A DNA stretch of 64,000 bases, taken from assembly GCA_964195425.1 (NCBI GenBank), contig CAXMOM010000034.1:1-64000 (forward strand). Reading direction: 5' to 3'. A program made the translations under genes and the position numbers. The notes under the pieces were generated by a model, which saw only the letters and a program-made list of their open reading frames with translations, did not search any database and was not told where the DNA came from. Shown piece by piece: positions 8,824-17,411 of the stretch. Source of the DNA: Glaciecola sp964195425 (GTDB lineage: Bacteria > Pseudomonadota > Gammaproteobacteria > Enterobacterales > Alteromonadaceae). Positions within the stretch are counted from its first letter, which is position 1. Each line of letters starts with the position of its first letter.

Positions 8824-10194
8824 ATGGAGATCTACTTGAACTCAAATAAAGCAACCATATTAGTAGCTGATGACGATGATGATATTCGCTTAGCGCTCGA
8901 GCTATTGCTAATGGCAGAAGGTTATCAGATTATCGAAGCAGACAATGCTAAAGATGTCATGATAAAGGCGACCCATCAGCAACCCGATTTAATTTTGTTG
9001 GATATGAACTTCAGCCGAGATACCACTAGTGGTCAGGAAGGGCTTGATATTCTTTCACAGCTCAAACTACATAATATTCCGGTTATTTTAATGACCGCTT
9101 GGGGCTCAATTGAACTTGCCGTGAAGGGTTTACAGCAAGGCGCTAATGACTTTATTGAGAAGCCCTGGAATAAATTAAAACTGCTCAACATTATTAAGCA
9201 ACAACTGAGTTTTTCCCGTATCAAAGATGAACACCAAGGTTATCGTCAATTACTGGCCCAAGAAGATAATAAACCTTGGGTTTGTGAGTCTGCCAGCATG
9301 CTTGCTATCGAACAACTCATTAAGCAAATTGCCCCTACTGACGCCAATGTGCTTATTTTAGGCGAAAATGGTACTGGCAAGTCACTATTAGCCGAACGAA
9401 TCCATCAATTATCAAGCCGCCAGTCATCGCCTTTTATAGCTGTCAATATGGCAGCTATTCCTGAAAGCTTATTTGAAAGTGAGCTATTCGGTCATCAAAA
9501 AGGGGCCTTTACTGACGCGAAGCAAAATCGTGTTGGTCGATTTCAGTTAGCCAATCAAGGTAGTTTGTTTTTTGATGAAATTGGCTCTTTGCCGTTATCC
9601 TTGCAACCCAAACTTTTGCGGGTGTTAGAAGCAGGACAATATGAAGTACTGGGATCTAGTCAAACTCAAACCACCAATGTTAGACTCATTAGTGCGACAA
9701 ATGCTGATTTAAATCAGCTAGTGGCAGAAAAAGAGTTCAGACAAGATCTGCTTTATCGTTTAAATACACTCGTGATCACGATACCGCCATTACGTGAACG
9801 TTTAGAAGACATTCAAGCTTTAGCTGAAAATTTTATCGTTCAATTTTGTGCTAAATATCACAAGGCTAGGCTAAGTCTCAGCCAAGACGCCATTGACAAG
9901 CTAAAACGTCATCGGTGGCCAGGCAATATTCGAGAGTTAAGCCACACCATAGAGCGTGCTGTGCTGTTGGCAGTGAGCAATAAAATATCAGCACAACAAT
10001 TACTGTTAGATATTGCTGACACCGTCTCAAATGCTTTGGAGTTACAACCACTTGAACAGGCTGAAAGGCAGCTAATCGAAAAAGCGATGACGGTTACCTT
10101 TGGTCAAGTGATTGAAGCGGCAAAACTATTAGATATTTCCCGTAATGCACTTTATCGCAGGTTAGAGAAGTTTGGCATTAAATATGAGTCATGA
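8824..10194 (+). CDS. NtrC-family sigma-54 response regulator of the efflux unit
   Basis: A DNA-binding regulator that would activate sigma-54 promoters when phosphorylated by the kinase encoded next. Receiver domain: acidic cluster D16-D20 and phospho-acceptor D60 (LILLDMNF). AAA+ domain: Walker A GENGTGKS, the sigma-54-contact loop GAFTDA (usual GAFTGA with D for G), and Walker B LFFDEIG. A Fis-type helix-turn-helix closes the 456 aa (VIEAAKLLDISRNALYRRL). ATG 8824 has no ribosome site. TTG 8836 has GGAG six bases upstream and may be the true start. The likely target is the unit's own upstream -24/-12 site. Confidence 0.9.
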   Translation: MEIYLNSNKATILVADDDDDIRLALELLLMAEGYQIIEADNAKDVMIKATHQQPDLILLDMNFSRDTTSGQEGLDILSQLKLHNIPVILMTAWGSIELAVKGLQQGANDFIEKPWNKLKLLNIIKQQLSFSRIKDEHQGYRQLLAQEDNKPWVCESASMLAIEQLIKQIAPTDANVLILGENGTGKSLLAERIHQLSSRQSSPFIAVNMAAIPESLFESELFGHQKGAFTDAKQNRVGRFQLANQGSLFFDEIGSLPLSLQPKLLRVLEAGQYEVLGSSQTQTTNVRLISATNADLNQLVAEKEFRQDLLYRLNTLVITIPPLRERLEDIQALAENFIVQFCAKYHKARLSLSQDAIDKLKRHRWPGNIRELSHTIERAVLLAVSNKISAQQLLLDIADTVSNALELQPLEQAERQLIEKAMTVTFGQVIEAAKLLDISRNALYRRLEKFGIKYES

Positions 10195-11443
10195 AAAATG
10201 GCTAGTGGGGGGGGTATTCTTTACCGTCGCTATAATTTTATCGTTAGTTGCGGCATTAACTTGGAGCCTAGGGTGGACTACCTTAACCATTGCTACCTTG
10301 CTGTTTTTAATATTATACCCCTTGGCGTGGTTAGCATTGAAAGCTTATCAGTTTTGGTGCCTTAGTATTATGCAGCTCACCACCTATACCCAAATGTTGA
10401 GAGAGGGTGAACAAAATCTGCGTTTTAAAAAACAGCATAAGGACAACTTACTGCTAGAACTGCAAAATGAAATTAGCTTACTCGTTCATGAAAAGTCAGA
10501 CAAAAATCAAAAAAATAAAACGGTAGGAACCTTACTCACTAATATTTTAGATGCGTGGTCTGTGCCGGTTTGCTTATTTGATCACAAGCTTCAATTACGC
10601 TATCGCAATAATTCAATGAATGAGATACTGCAGCAACCTATGCTGATAGGCACCTATGCAAAAGATTTAGGTTTTCATTTAGACGAGAATAATTTTTCTC
10701 ACCCCATTTATGATGATAAATGGCAGTGCCAAAGTATTCGCTACGTGCAACAAGGTAAAGACAACTGGTTATTTACTGCCATCGATATTTCACAATTATT
10801 AAATAAAAACCAAAGCACCACGCAAAACAACTTAATTAGAGTGTTAGGCCACGAATTACGAAACTCGCTTACACCTATGAGTTCGTTGGCAGATACTTTG
10901 TTATGTAGTGAGGTGTTAAATGAGGCACAAACAAGAAAAGTATTAAGGCGTATTCAACAACGTAGTGACCGTTTAATGACCTTTATTGAGCAATACAGTC
11001 AATTATCTCAATTACCCCCAGCACAAGCTAAGTGGTTTGATTTTTCTGAAATATTAGTGGAAGCAAAAGCCATGATAAATGAAAACTGCGAAGTGCAATT
11101 TCAAGGAAATAACCAATGCTATGGCGACGCTAATCAAGTGGCACAAGTACTCATAAATGTACTAAAAAATGCCCAAGAGGCATGTATCGAGCCTAGCTGT
11201 AAGGTAAATATCACACTGTATTCCATCAACAATGAGCAGGTCATTGAAATAACCGACAACGGCCCGGGCTTTGCCAACTTAGATAATGTATTAACGCCTT
11301 TTTACACTACCAAAACGTCTGGTTCTGGCATTGGACTATCGCTGTGTGCTGAAATTACGCGTAATCATCAGGGGCAAATATCAGTGAGTAATATGACCGA
11401 GGGCGGTGCTAAAATATGCATGACATGGCCAAGCGCTAAATAA
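10184..11443 (+). CDS. Membrane sensor histidine kinase of the efflux unit
   Basis: Partner kinase for the preceding regulator. From ATG 10184 (419 aa; overlaps the regulator stop by 11 bp, suggesting translational coupling): two membrane helices (about 5-27 and 30-55) with almost no periplasmic loop, a coiled region, a PAS-like domain (about 115-205), then the phospho-acceptor motif GHELRNSLTP with H223, the N box INVLKNAQEA, G1 TDNGPGF, and G2 GSGIGLSL. A sensor without a periplasmic domain suggests detection inside the membrane or cytoplasm, as in kinases that sense envelope-active compounds; that is inference. A TTG at 10172 is a less likely start. Confidence 0.88.
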   Translation: MSHEKWLVGGVFFTVAIILSLVAALTWSLGWTTLTIATLLFLILYPLAWLALKAYQFWCLSIMQLTTYTQMLREGEQNLRFKKQHKDNLLLELQNEISLLVHEKSDKNQKNKTVGTLLTNILDAWSVPVCLFDHKLQLRYRNNSMNEILQQPMLIGTYAKDLGFHLDENNFSHPIYDDKWQCQSIRYVQQGKDNWLFTAIDISQLLNKNQSTTQNNLIRVLGHELRNSLTPMSSLADTLLCSEVLNEAQTRKVLRRIQQRSDRLMTFIEQYSQLSQLPPAQAKWFDFSEILVEAKAMINENCEVQFQGNNQCYGDANQVAQVLINVLKNAQEACIEPSCKVNITLYSINNEQVIEITDNGPGFANLDNVLTPFYTTKTSGSGIGLSLCAEITRNHQGQISVSNMTEGGAKICMTWPSAK

Positions 11444-11448
11444 AATTA

Positions 11449-11670
11449 TTGGGCTATGCAAATAGCAGGAAGCCTCGGTATCAAGGGAAAAAGGTGTTTA
11501 CCTTACAAACCTTACCCGTGACCAGTGAGGGTGAATATGGACAGTTAGCCAACACATCTGGTTTTTCATTACATGCTGCCACTTCATTTCGAGAGATATC
11601 CGCTAAGGCCAATAAGCCTGACAAACTAGAAAGACTGTGCCTTAAGCCCCCAGTCGAAATCTTGTTGTGA
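11449..11670 (+). pseudogene. IS91-family (Y2) transposase remnant
   Basis: The 73-codon frame contains GKKVFTLQTLPV, then SGFSLHA, then AKANKPDKLERLC and PP, in the order found near the C-terminus of IS91/ISCR-type transposases (GFSLHAG..AK.N...KLERLCRY..RPP). About six extra residues interrupt the block, the catalytic tyrosines are absent and the frame ends early. This is decayed mobile-element debris five bases after the kinase gene. Confidence 0.7.
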
Positions 11671-11715
11671 AGTGCCGACCAGTGAAGCGAAAAATTATTT
11701 GAAAGTGCTAGACAT

Positions 11716-11856
11716 ATGATTTGCGAGGGCAGCTTAATACAAATCTTAGATCGGGAATTTAGCTTGGACCAAATAGCCGATGCTCATCGCTATATTGAGA
11801 CTGACCGTAAGAAGGGAAATCTGGCTCTAATTAACGACCTCGTCCCCAACGATTAA
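11716..11856 (+). pseudogene. C-terminal remnant of a quinone oxidoreductase
   Basis: A 46-codon frame reads IQILDREFSLDQIADAHRYI followed by ETDRKKGNLALI, which matches the C-terminal end of zinc-less quinone oxidoreductases of the MDR superfamily (DxxFPLxxIADAHRYMExxxxxGKIVL). No NADPH-binding region precedes it, so it is a leftover end, probably stranded by the same rearrangements as the adjoining transposase fragment. Confidence 0.6.
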
Positions 11857-12049
11857 TGGTGACGAATCTATTTATATTTTTACAAGCTCTTAATACGCCA
11901 TTTTACGGTTTGTTATCGCTGACTCTGTACTATAAAAAATATAAAGCGATACGCTACAACACAAAACAAGACACTTTAACTAAAGATACTTACAGCGAAG
12001 CTATCTATCATTAGTTCACCATATACCTTGATAATTAATTGAGAACAAA

Positions 12050-12875
12050 ATGAATAATTTACCTTTAGCATTTCGAACTTCTAAAATAATAGCGCTAGTG
12101 CTTTGCAGCATAATCGTAATGACAGGATGCGGCAGCGGAAGTGGTGAACAAATATCGGATCCCTTACCAACAAGACCAACAACAGGTCAAGTTGGTGATG
12201 GTAACTTAGAACAAATTGTAGAATATATTCGAATTAACGAGGGTTTGCCCGCTTTGGCAGCGGTTTTGGTACATGACGGACAAATTATCGAAATGGCCGC
12301 AACAGGGTCACGTGCAATTAACACCTGTACTTCAGGAAGCGTTAGACTACCAAGCACCCAAAATGGACACGATCACATTAAACGATACGCAACGAAACCG
12401 TTGGCGTGGTCGTTATGATTTTAGTGCAGACAAAGCATTAAAAATATTTGAGCAAGCTGGCGAGTTAAAAATGGAAATTACCGAGTGGGTTTTATCCGAT
12501 CTTTACCCCGTTTCAGCTAACGAAATGCTAACCGATGTTAGTGGGCTAAGGCTAAGAAAATTGGCAAACGGAACATTAATCTTAGTACAACATGGCAATG
12601 AAGTCAGAACGCTTGAAGAGCTCACCAAGCAACAATTAAAACCATTAGAGTTGTTGATCTCAGGTCAGTTTTCCCTAGCTAAAGCATCGTATAAGGAACT
12701 GCATCTTAAAAGCCCCTTATTACTCTCTATACGGGGTAACAGTTTGGGCATTTTAGCTTCACATGTAAGAGTCCGGCATGGCGATCCCAAGTTATATGAG
12801 CAGTTACGCGAAATTGCCATCACTCTTTATGGTGAGCACATTGTCAGTTGGGACGCAGAGGCTGCTGAGATATGA
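12050..12875 (+). pseudogene. Serine hydrolase (beta-lactamase family), internal deletion
   Basis: The N-terminal piece (from ATG 12050) has a lipoprotein signal ending MTGC and then EYIRINEGLPALAAVLVHDG and ATGSRAI, the entry to class C beta-lactamase-like serine hydrolases. At about 12311-12325 the reading jumps to another frame: from there to 12875 the sequence is the C-terminal accessory domain of such proteins (WRGRYDF...TLILVQHG). The catalytic SxxK and YxN regions, normally right after ATGSRAI, are missing. I read this as one gene with a frame-shifting internal deletion rather than two genes. The C-terminal frame could still be expressed from a start at 12273, but it has no active site. 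Confidence 0.65.
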
Positions 12876-12942
12876 GGCGTGAACATTATTAATATTAAGA
12901 CGGCGTTAGCTGCGTATCACTATTTAATTTATTGGAGTACAT

Positions 12943-14280
12943 ATGAAAGTTTTATTTAAAAAAATCAGCATAGTATTAATTGCAACTGCGAGCATACAAG
13001 CGCAGAGCGAAACCTTGGTGTTTGACCATGTCAATATTATCCCCATGGATAAGGAACACGTTCTATATGATCATAGGGTTATTGTTGTCGACGATAAAAT
13101 CACCCGTATTGAGCCTTCGTCAAACACGTTAAACATCAAAGCAGACCGCATTATAGAAGGCCAGGGGCAATATTTGATCCCCGGGCTTTCTGACACGCAT
13201 TACCATCAGAATGGATGGAGTATTGAAAAAGATGATTTACAATATAAATTGCTTATCGCCAATGGCGTAACTAGCGTGCTGGATATGGGTGAATGGGGAG
13301 GACAAGATGCCATAGCCACAAGATATCGTGCTAATAAAAAATCTACCTTGTCACCATTTTTCTCAACTGTTGGTCCCCAGTTAGATGGCAATAATATTAA
13401 AACCCCAGAAGATGCGATAAAAATGGTGCAATTTCATCAAGACCGAGGCTACGATTTTATTAAAATTCACGGAAACATAGCCAAAGACGCATATTTCACT
13501 TTACTCGATGAAGCGGAAAAAGCCGGTATTCCAACTGTCGGTCATACCCAACGTGACAAACCCTTTGAACTCGCTTTACGAATGGCAAGTATTGTTCACG
13601 CGGAAGACATAGTAATGGCGTTTTCGGACGAGAGTAATTTAAGTGTTGTCGATATGGACGAAACACTCGCTAAAGAAATTGCCACTCAAGTGAAAGACAG
13701 TGGTATTTATGTTGCTCCTACCCTGAGTACCGTCGCTATGATTCAGGATTGGACTGATCCGCAACGTTTTAAAGCACTTCAAGCCCGGGAGATAAATAAA
13801 TACTTACCAAAGGATGACTTAGCATGGTGGCTAAGCCCAAAAAGTGACTATTTCCAGCCGTTTTTCTTAAGTGAACATGGATTAGCTTACATCGATAAAG
13901 TGATTAAAGGATCGAAAATGTTAACTGCCGCGTTACATAAAGCAGGAGTACCTTTGCTGATTGGCTCTGACAGCTTTGGTATTCAGGTTACAGGATTTTC
14001 AGTTCATGAAGATATGGAACAATTGCAAAGTGTCGGTGTTCCTCCTTATCATGTGCTTAGAGCTGCAACGGTTATGCCAGCACGTTTTCTTGGTCGAATT
14101 GCCAGTGCAGGAACCATTAACGAAGGAAAGAATGCGCAATTTGTTCTTCTTAATAAAAACCCATTGCTTGATATTAAAAATACGCGAGCCATTACCGGGG
14201 TAATGCTGAAAGGAGAATGGTTCGATAGAAGTCAGTTAGATAAAATGTTAGAGCAAGCAGAGGAAGGATATAGACAATGA
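12943..14280 (+). CDS. Secreted amidohydrolase-superfamily enzyme
   Basis: A metal-dependent hydrolase predicted to act in the periplasm. A signal peptide (residues 1 to about 20, ending IQAQS) precedes an amidohydrolase fold of 445 aa. Visible metal ligands are H86 and H88 (DTHYH), a candidate carbamylated K174 (FIKIHG), H201 (VGHTQ), H219 (IVHAED) and D343 (IGSDSFG), the set expected for a binuclear site of the imidazolonepropionase/prolidase-like group. The C-terminus (GKNAQFVLLNKNPL) is the usual closing beta-sandwich. The substrate is not identifiable; relatives act on cyclic amides or dipeptides. Its stop overlaps the lipoprotein start as ATGA, so the two are co-translated. Confidence 0.87.
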   Translation: MKVLFKKISIVLIATASIQAQSETLVFDHVNIIPMDKEHVLYDHRVIVVDDKITRIEPSSNTLNIKADRIIEGQGQYLIPGLSDTHYHQNGWSIEKDDLQYKLLIANGVTSVLDMGEWGGQDAIATRYRANKKSTLSPFFSTVGPQLDGNNIKTPEDAIKMVQFHQDRGYDFIKIHGNIAKDAYFTLLDEAEKAGIPTVGHTQRDKPFELALRMASIVHAEDIVMAFSDESNLSVVDMDETLAKEIATQVKDSGIYVAPTLSTVAMIQDWTDPQRFKALQAREINKYLPKDDLAWWLSPKSDYFQPFFLSEHGLAYIDKVIKGSKMLTAALHKAGVPLLIGSDSFGIQVTGFSVHEDMEQLQSVGVPPYHVLRAATVMPARFLGRIASAGTINEGKNAQFVLLNKNPLLDIKNTRAITGVMLKGEWFDRSQLDKMLEQAEEGYRQ

Positions 14281-14942
14281 AATATAAACATATTGTTGGC
14301 ACACTAATCATATTATTAACGTCATCTTGTGCTGTTGTTGATAATTCCCCGAATGTAAGGGTGGGACCTGAAAAAGAAATTGACCTAAATATCAGCGAAG
14401 ATACCATCATTGATTTAAATATTTTTGCAGGTGAAGTCGTTATTGAAAGTTCACCAGATCAGCAATTAAGAGCAGAAATGACTGTAGAATGCCCTGGCAT
14501 TAAGAGTAAATGTGCCAAGCGTATGTCTGGATTAGAATTTGTCTCTTTTGGCGAAGACAAACATCTAACGTTGACCACCAATAGAGATTCATTCATGCAA
14601 GATTACAACGCGACACTTAAACTAAGGTTGTTAATCCCTAAATCTGAGCAGCTTAATATTAACCTAGACGCCGGTGAACTTAGGGTAAATAACATAGATT
14701 CTTGTTTAAACATCGATATGGCTGCAGGCGACGTAAATATCAATATGTCTTATTCCATGATTGCTTCTGTCAAACTTGACACCGCACTTGGTGAAGCATC
14801 GCTCAACGTAAATGGACTATATCAGAATGGAAATCGGGCGTGGTTAGTTGGTGAAGAAGTTAATTGGAATCAAGGAATAGGCGGCTGTCATTTAAAAGTT
14901 GATTTACAAGCGGGTGAGATATCAGTGAAGCTAGAGAGCTAG
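14277..14942 (+). CDS. DUF4097-like beta-repeat lipoprotein
   Basis: A 221-residue probable lipoprotein. The signal peptide ends LLTSSC, giving a lipidated Cys at about 18. The mature part has a repeating strand-turn pattern with the recurring phrase (A/L)GE or AGD followed by a beta strand: FAGEVVIES, DAGELRVNN, AAGDVNINM, ALGEASLNV and QAGEISVKL. This is the signature of DUF4097/adhesin-like beta-solenoid proteins. Two other cysteines sit in the 60s (VECPGIKSKC) and could form a disulfide. Function unknown; coupled by ATGA to the amidohydrolase, so the two may share one envelope role. Confidence 0.65.
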   Translation: MKYKHIVGTLIILLTSSCAVVDNSPNVRVGPEKEIDLNISEDTIIDLNIFAGEVVIESSPDQQLRAEMTVECPGIKSKCAKRMSGLEFVSFGEDKHLTLTTNRDSFMQDYNATLKLRLLIPKSEQLNINLDAGELRVNNIDSCLNIDMAAGDVNINMSYSMIASVKLDTALGEASLNVNGLYQNGNRAWLVGEEVNWNQGIGGCHLKVDLQAGEISVKLES

Positions 14943-15140
14943 TTTTATAATGATTAAGGTTATGTGCCACTGTGAAAGTTTAGTTAGACTAGAGTCTTCG
15001 TCTCATTTTCAATCTCGTTAGGTTTGGCTATATTATCTCCTACGAAGAGTCTAGGGAAATTAGACCATTACATACGATTAGAATAATAAAAAGCGGCACA
15101 ATGAAATGCATACCGCATAAACAATATAAGAGGTTACAGC

Positions 15141-16421
15141 ATGTCAAATGTAGTAAGACAATTTTCAAATCATTGCTTTTTTGAATTGAAGTTTAAAATC
15201 CCCTTTATTATCTGCCTACTGATGATAATAGTCGCACCGTTATCCGCGGAACCTGAATACAAGCAACATAAGCTCTTATCTGAGGATGGCGCAACTGAAG
15301 ACGGTTTTGGATATAGCGTCGCAATTTCTGGTAATACTGCATTAGTAGGCTCGAACAAATCAGATAGTGAAATTGCTGGCGATGATGTCGGGGCGGCTTA
15401 TATTTATACATTAACTAATAATGGTTGGCGTCAGCAGGCGAAATTGACGGCTGAAGATGGTCTAGCCGGTGACACATTGGGCGGAAATGTCGCGCTTTTT
15501 GAAAATATAGCTGTTGTTGGGGCAATTGGCGATGATGGTAATGGTGAAAACTCTGGGGCCGTGTATGTTTTTGAGCGAACAGGTTCTGATTGGACGCAAC
15601 AAGCCAAACTCATTGCAAACGATGGGGCTAAAGGAGACGCATTTGGTCAAAGTATCGCTGTTTCATCTAATACTATTGTCATTGGTGCGCCTCATGAAGA
15701 CGCTAGCGGTGATGGTTCCGGCTCTATATATATCTTTAATCGTATAGGTTCAAAGTGGAGCCAACGAGCTAAACTTAATGCTTCAGATGGACTAGCGGGC
15801 GATTTATTTGGAATTAGTGTTGCCATTTTTAAGGATACCCTGCTTGTTGGAGCGGATTTACATGATGCAAAGGCGACTGATGCCGGTGCAGTCTATGTTT
15901 TTACTAAAGATGACGCCAGTTGGCGTCAGCAAGCGAAGTTAATGGCTGAAGATGCTGGCGAAACAGATATATTTGGCGTCCGAGTTGCTTTACATGGTGA
16001 TACTGCACTGATATCTGCTCGTAGAGATGATGATGACGTTATGGGTGTTGATGCCGGTTCAGCATACGTATTTGTTCGCACTGGGACAAAGTGGCTTCAA
16101 CAGGCCAAACTGACTGCCCCTGATGGCAGCTCGGACGACCGATTTGGTCGTGGCGTTGCGTTATCGGAAAATACGGTAATCGTTAGTGCTATGCACCAAG
16201 ATGATAAAGGAGAAAATTCAGGATCAGCTTATATATTTATACGAACGAATAACTCTTGGCATTACAAAAGTCAGATTACCGCAGCGGATGCTGATAAAGG
16301 TGATTTATTTGGCTGGAATCTTGCGGTGTCTAATAACACCTTGTTGGTTGGCGCTATTAAGAATGACGATAAAGGCACGGATTCGGGCTCAGCTTATGTT
16401 TTTGAAATGCACAATGAGTGA
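15141..16421 (+). CDS. Secreted seven-repeat FG-GAP beta-propeller protein
   Basis: A 426-residue protein with an N-terminal hydrophobic signal (about 17-37) and then seven tandem repeats of about 54 residues. Each runs KL.A.DG...D.FG..VA....T..VGA...DD....SG.AYVF.R....W.QQA. The Asp-rich loop in each unit (for example DDGNGENSG) resembles the calcium-binding loop of FG-GAP/integrin-alpha propellers. Seven units fit one closed seven-bladed propeller with nothing left over. It is probably exported or surface-bound and could bind a protein or polysaccharide; the partner is unknown. The 198 bp before it hold no other gene. A short in-frame stretch precedes the hydrophobic signal, so the start is approximate. 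Confidence 0.8.
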   Translation: MSNVVRQFSNHCFFELKFKIPFIICLLMIIVAPLSAEPEYKQHKLLSEDGATEDGFGYSVAISGNTALVGSNKSDSEIAGDDVGAAYIYTLTNNGWRQQAKLTAEDGLAGDTLGGNVALFENIAVVGAIGDDGNGENSGAVYVFERTGSDWTQQAKLIANDGAKGDAFGQSIAVSSNTIVIGAPHEDASGDGSGSIYIFNRIGSKWSQRAKLNASDGLAGDLFGISVAIFKDTLLVGADLHDAKATDAGAVYVFTKDDASWRQQAKLMAEDAGETDIFGVRVALHGDTALISARRDDDDVMGVDAGSAYVFVRTGTKWLQQAKLTAPDGSSDDRFGRGVALSENTVIVSAMHQDDKGENSGSAYIFIRTNNSWHYKSQITAADADKGDLFGWNLAVSNNTLLVGAIKNDDKGTDSGSAYVFEMHNE

Positions 16422-17102
16422 TGCGGTTGAATTAGCGGAACACGTCAGTAAAGGATTGTATTCAATTATTTATAATAATTTTCTTGCTAATCTGTTTTTT
16501 AACGACCGAAATTCAACATCCCTTAAGTCAACTATGTCGCATCTCCTACCATCATAAGTAATGACACGACTGACAGCTATGGTGCAGACTGTGTTATTGC
16601 ATAAATCCCTCGACTGTTCGCAATGGTGATAAACAAGATCATTAAAAACAGTTTTTTTGAGCCGCAGTTATTACCGCAACTAGGGTAAAATTGCACAGCC
16701 ACCATTAAACAGAATCGCTTGGTAATTAAGAAACGACAAAGTCGCTTGGTGTTAACATATTAAATATATTGGCTAAAACTCGACCTGACACAATTTAATT
16801 CAAGAACGACATCAGATCGCACAATCGCCAGCAGTTCAATAACCTATGCCAACGAATCAAAATTGGAAGAACGGAGACATTAATGCCTTAAGTCATTTCT
16901 TCATTTATAAGTAAAAAGTGGCTAGGGTTTCATGGGAACATCAGTTTTATTTGGACTGACAAGTTAGAATCGTTTTAAGAGAATAAAGCAATAATTTTTA
17001 GCCTATATCTTTATTCAAATACAAATGGTCACACCATGGTCACAAGCTCCAAATTATGGAGAAATATGTCGCATGGGCTACAAGTCAAAACCGCTCAAAA
17101 AA
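16422..17102. other. Gap without a recognisable gene
   Basis: AT-rich sequence with no supported coding region. TGGTCACA occurs twice with an 11-bp period at 17026-17033 and 17037-17044, close to the tRNA 3' end. Such iterated sites near a tRNA can be left by integrative elements, but no integrase sequence is seen. Confidence 0.4.
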
Positions 17103-17178
17103 TGGCCGACCCTGCGAGACTCGAACTCACATTTCCAGCTTAGGAGGCAAGTGTTCTATCCTGTTGAACTAAGGGTCG
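17103..17178 (-). tRNA. tRNA-Arg (anticodon CCU), CCA encoded
   Basis: The minus strand folds as a 76-nt cloverleaf: acceptor CGACCCT/AGGGTCG (seven pairs), D stem GTTC/GAAC, anticodon loop CTCCTAA with CCU in the middle, four-base variable loop, T stem GTGAG/CTCGC with loop TTCGAGT, discriminator G and encoded CCA. The anticodon stem CTTGC/GCTGG has one T-T mismatch and one G-U pair, so it is weaker than usual. A 9-bp inverted repeat (AAAACCGCT, 17087-17095; AGCGGTTTT, 17181-17189) encloses the gene. It would read rare AGG codons. Anticodon assignment is firm; full activity is less certain because of the mismatch. Confidence 0.8.
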
Positions 17179-17411
17179 AAAGCGGTTTTTAAGTATATTG
17201 CAGCAAAAACAAAGTGAAAACAAGTTCGACCTGTACCCTACGTGACCAACTTTAGCAATGAATGGTACCTTAGGAGGGGCAGCCCTATTCAGATGTGCTA
17301 AAGGGACTTCACTGTATTATGAGTACCTTCTGAGTAGTGTACAAGACAACATTGTGATTAATATAGAATTAAATTAGTTAATTAGATAAGCGCTTATGAT
17401 AAACGCCACTG

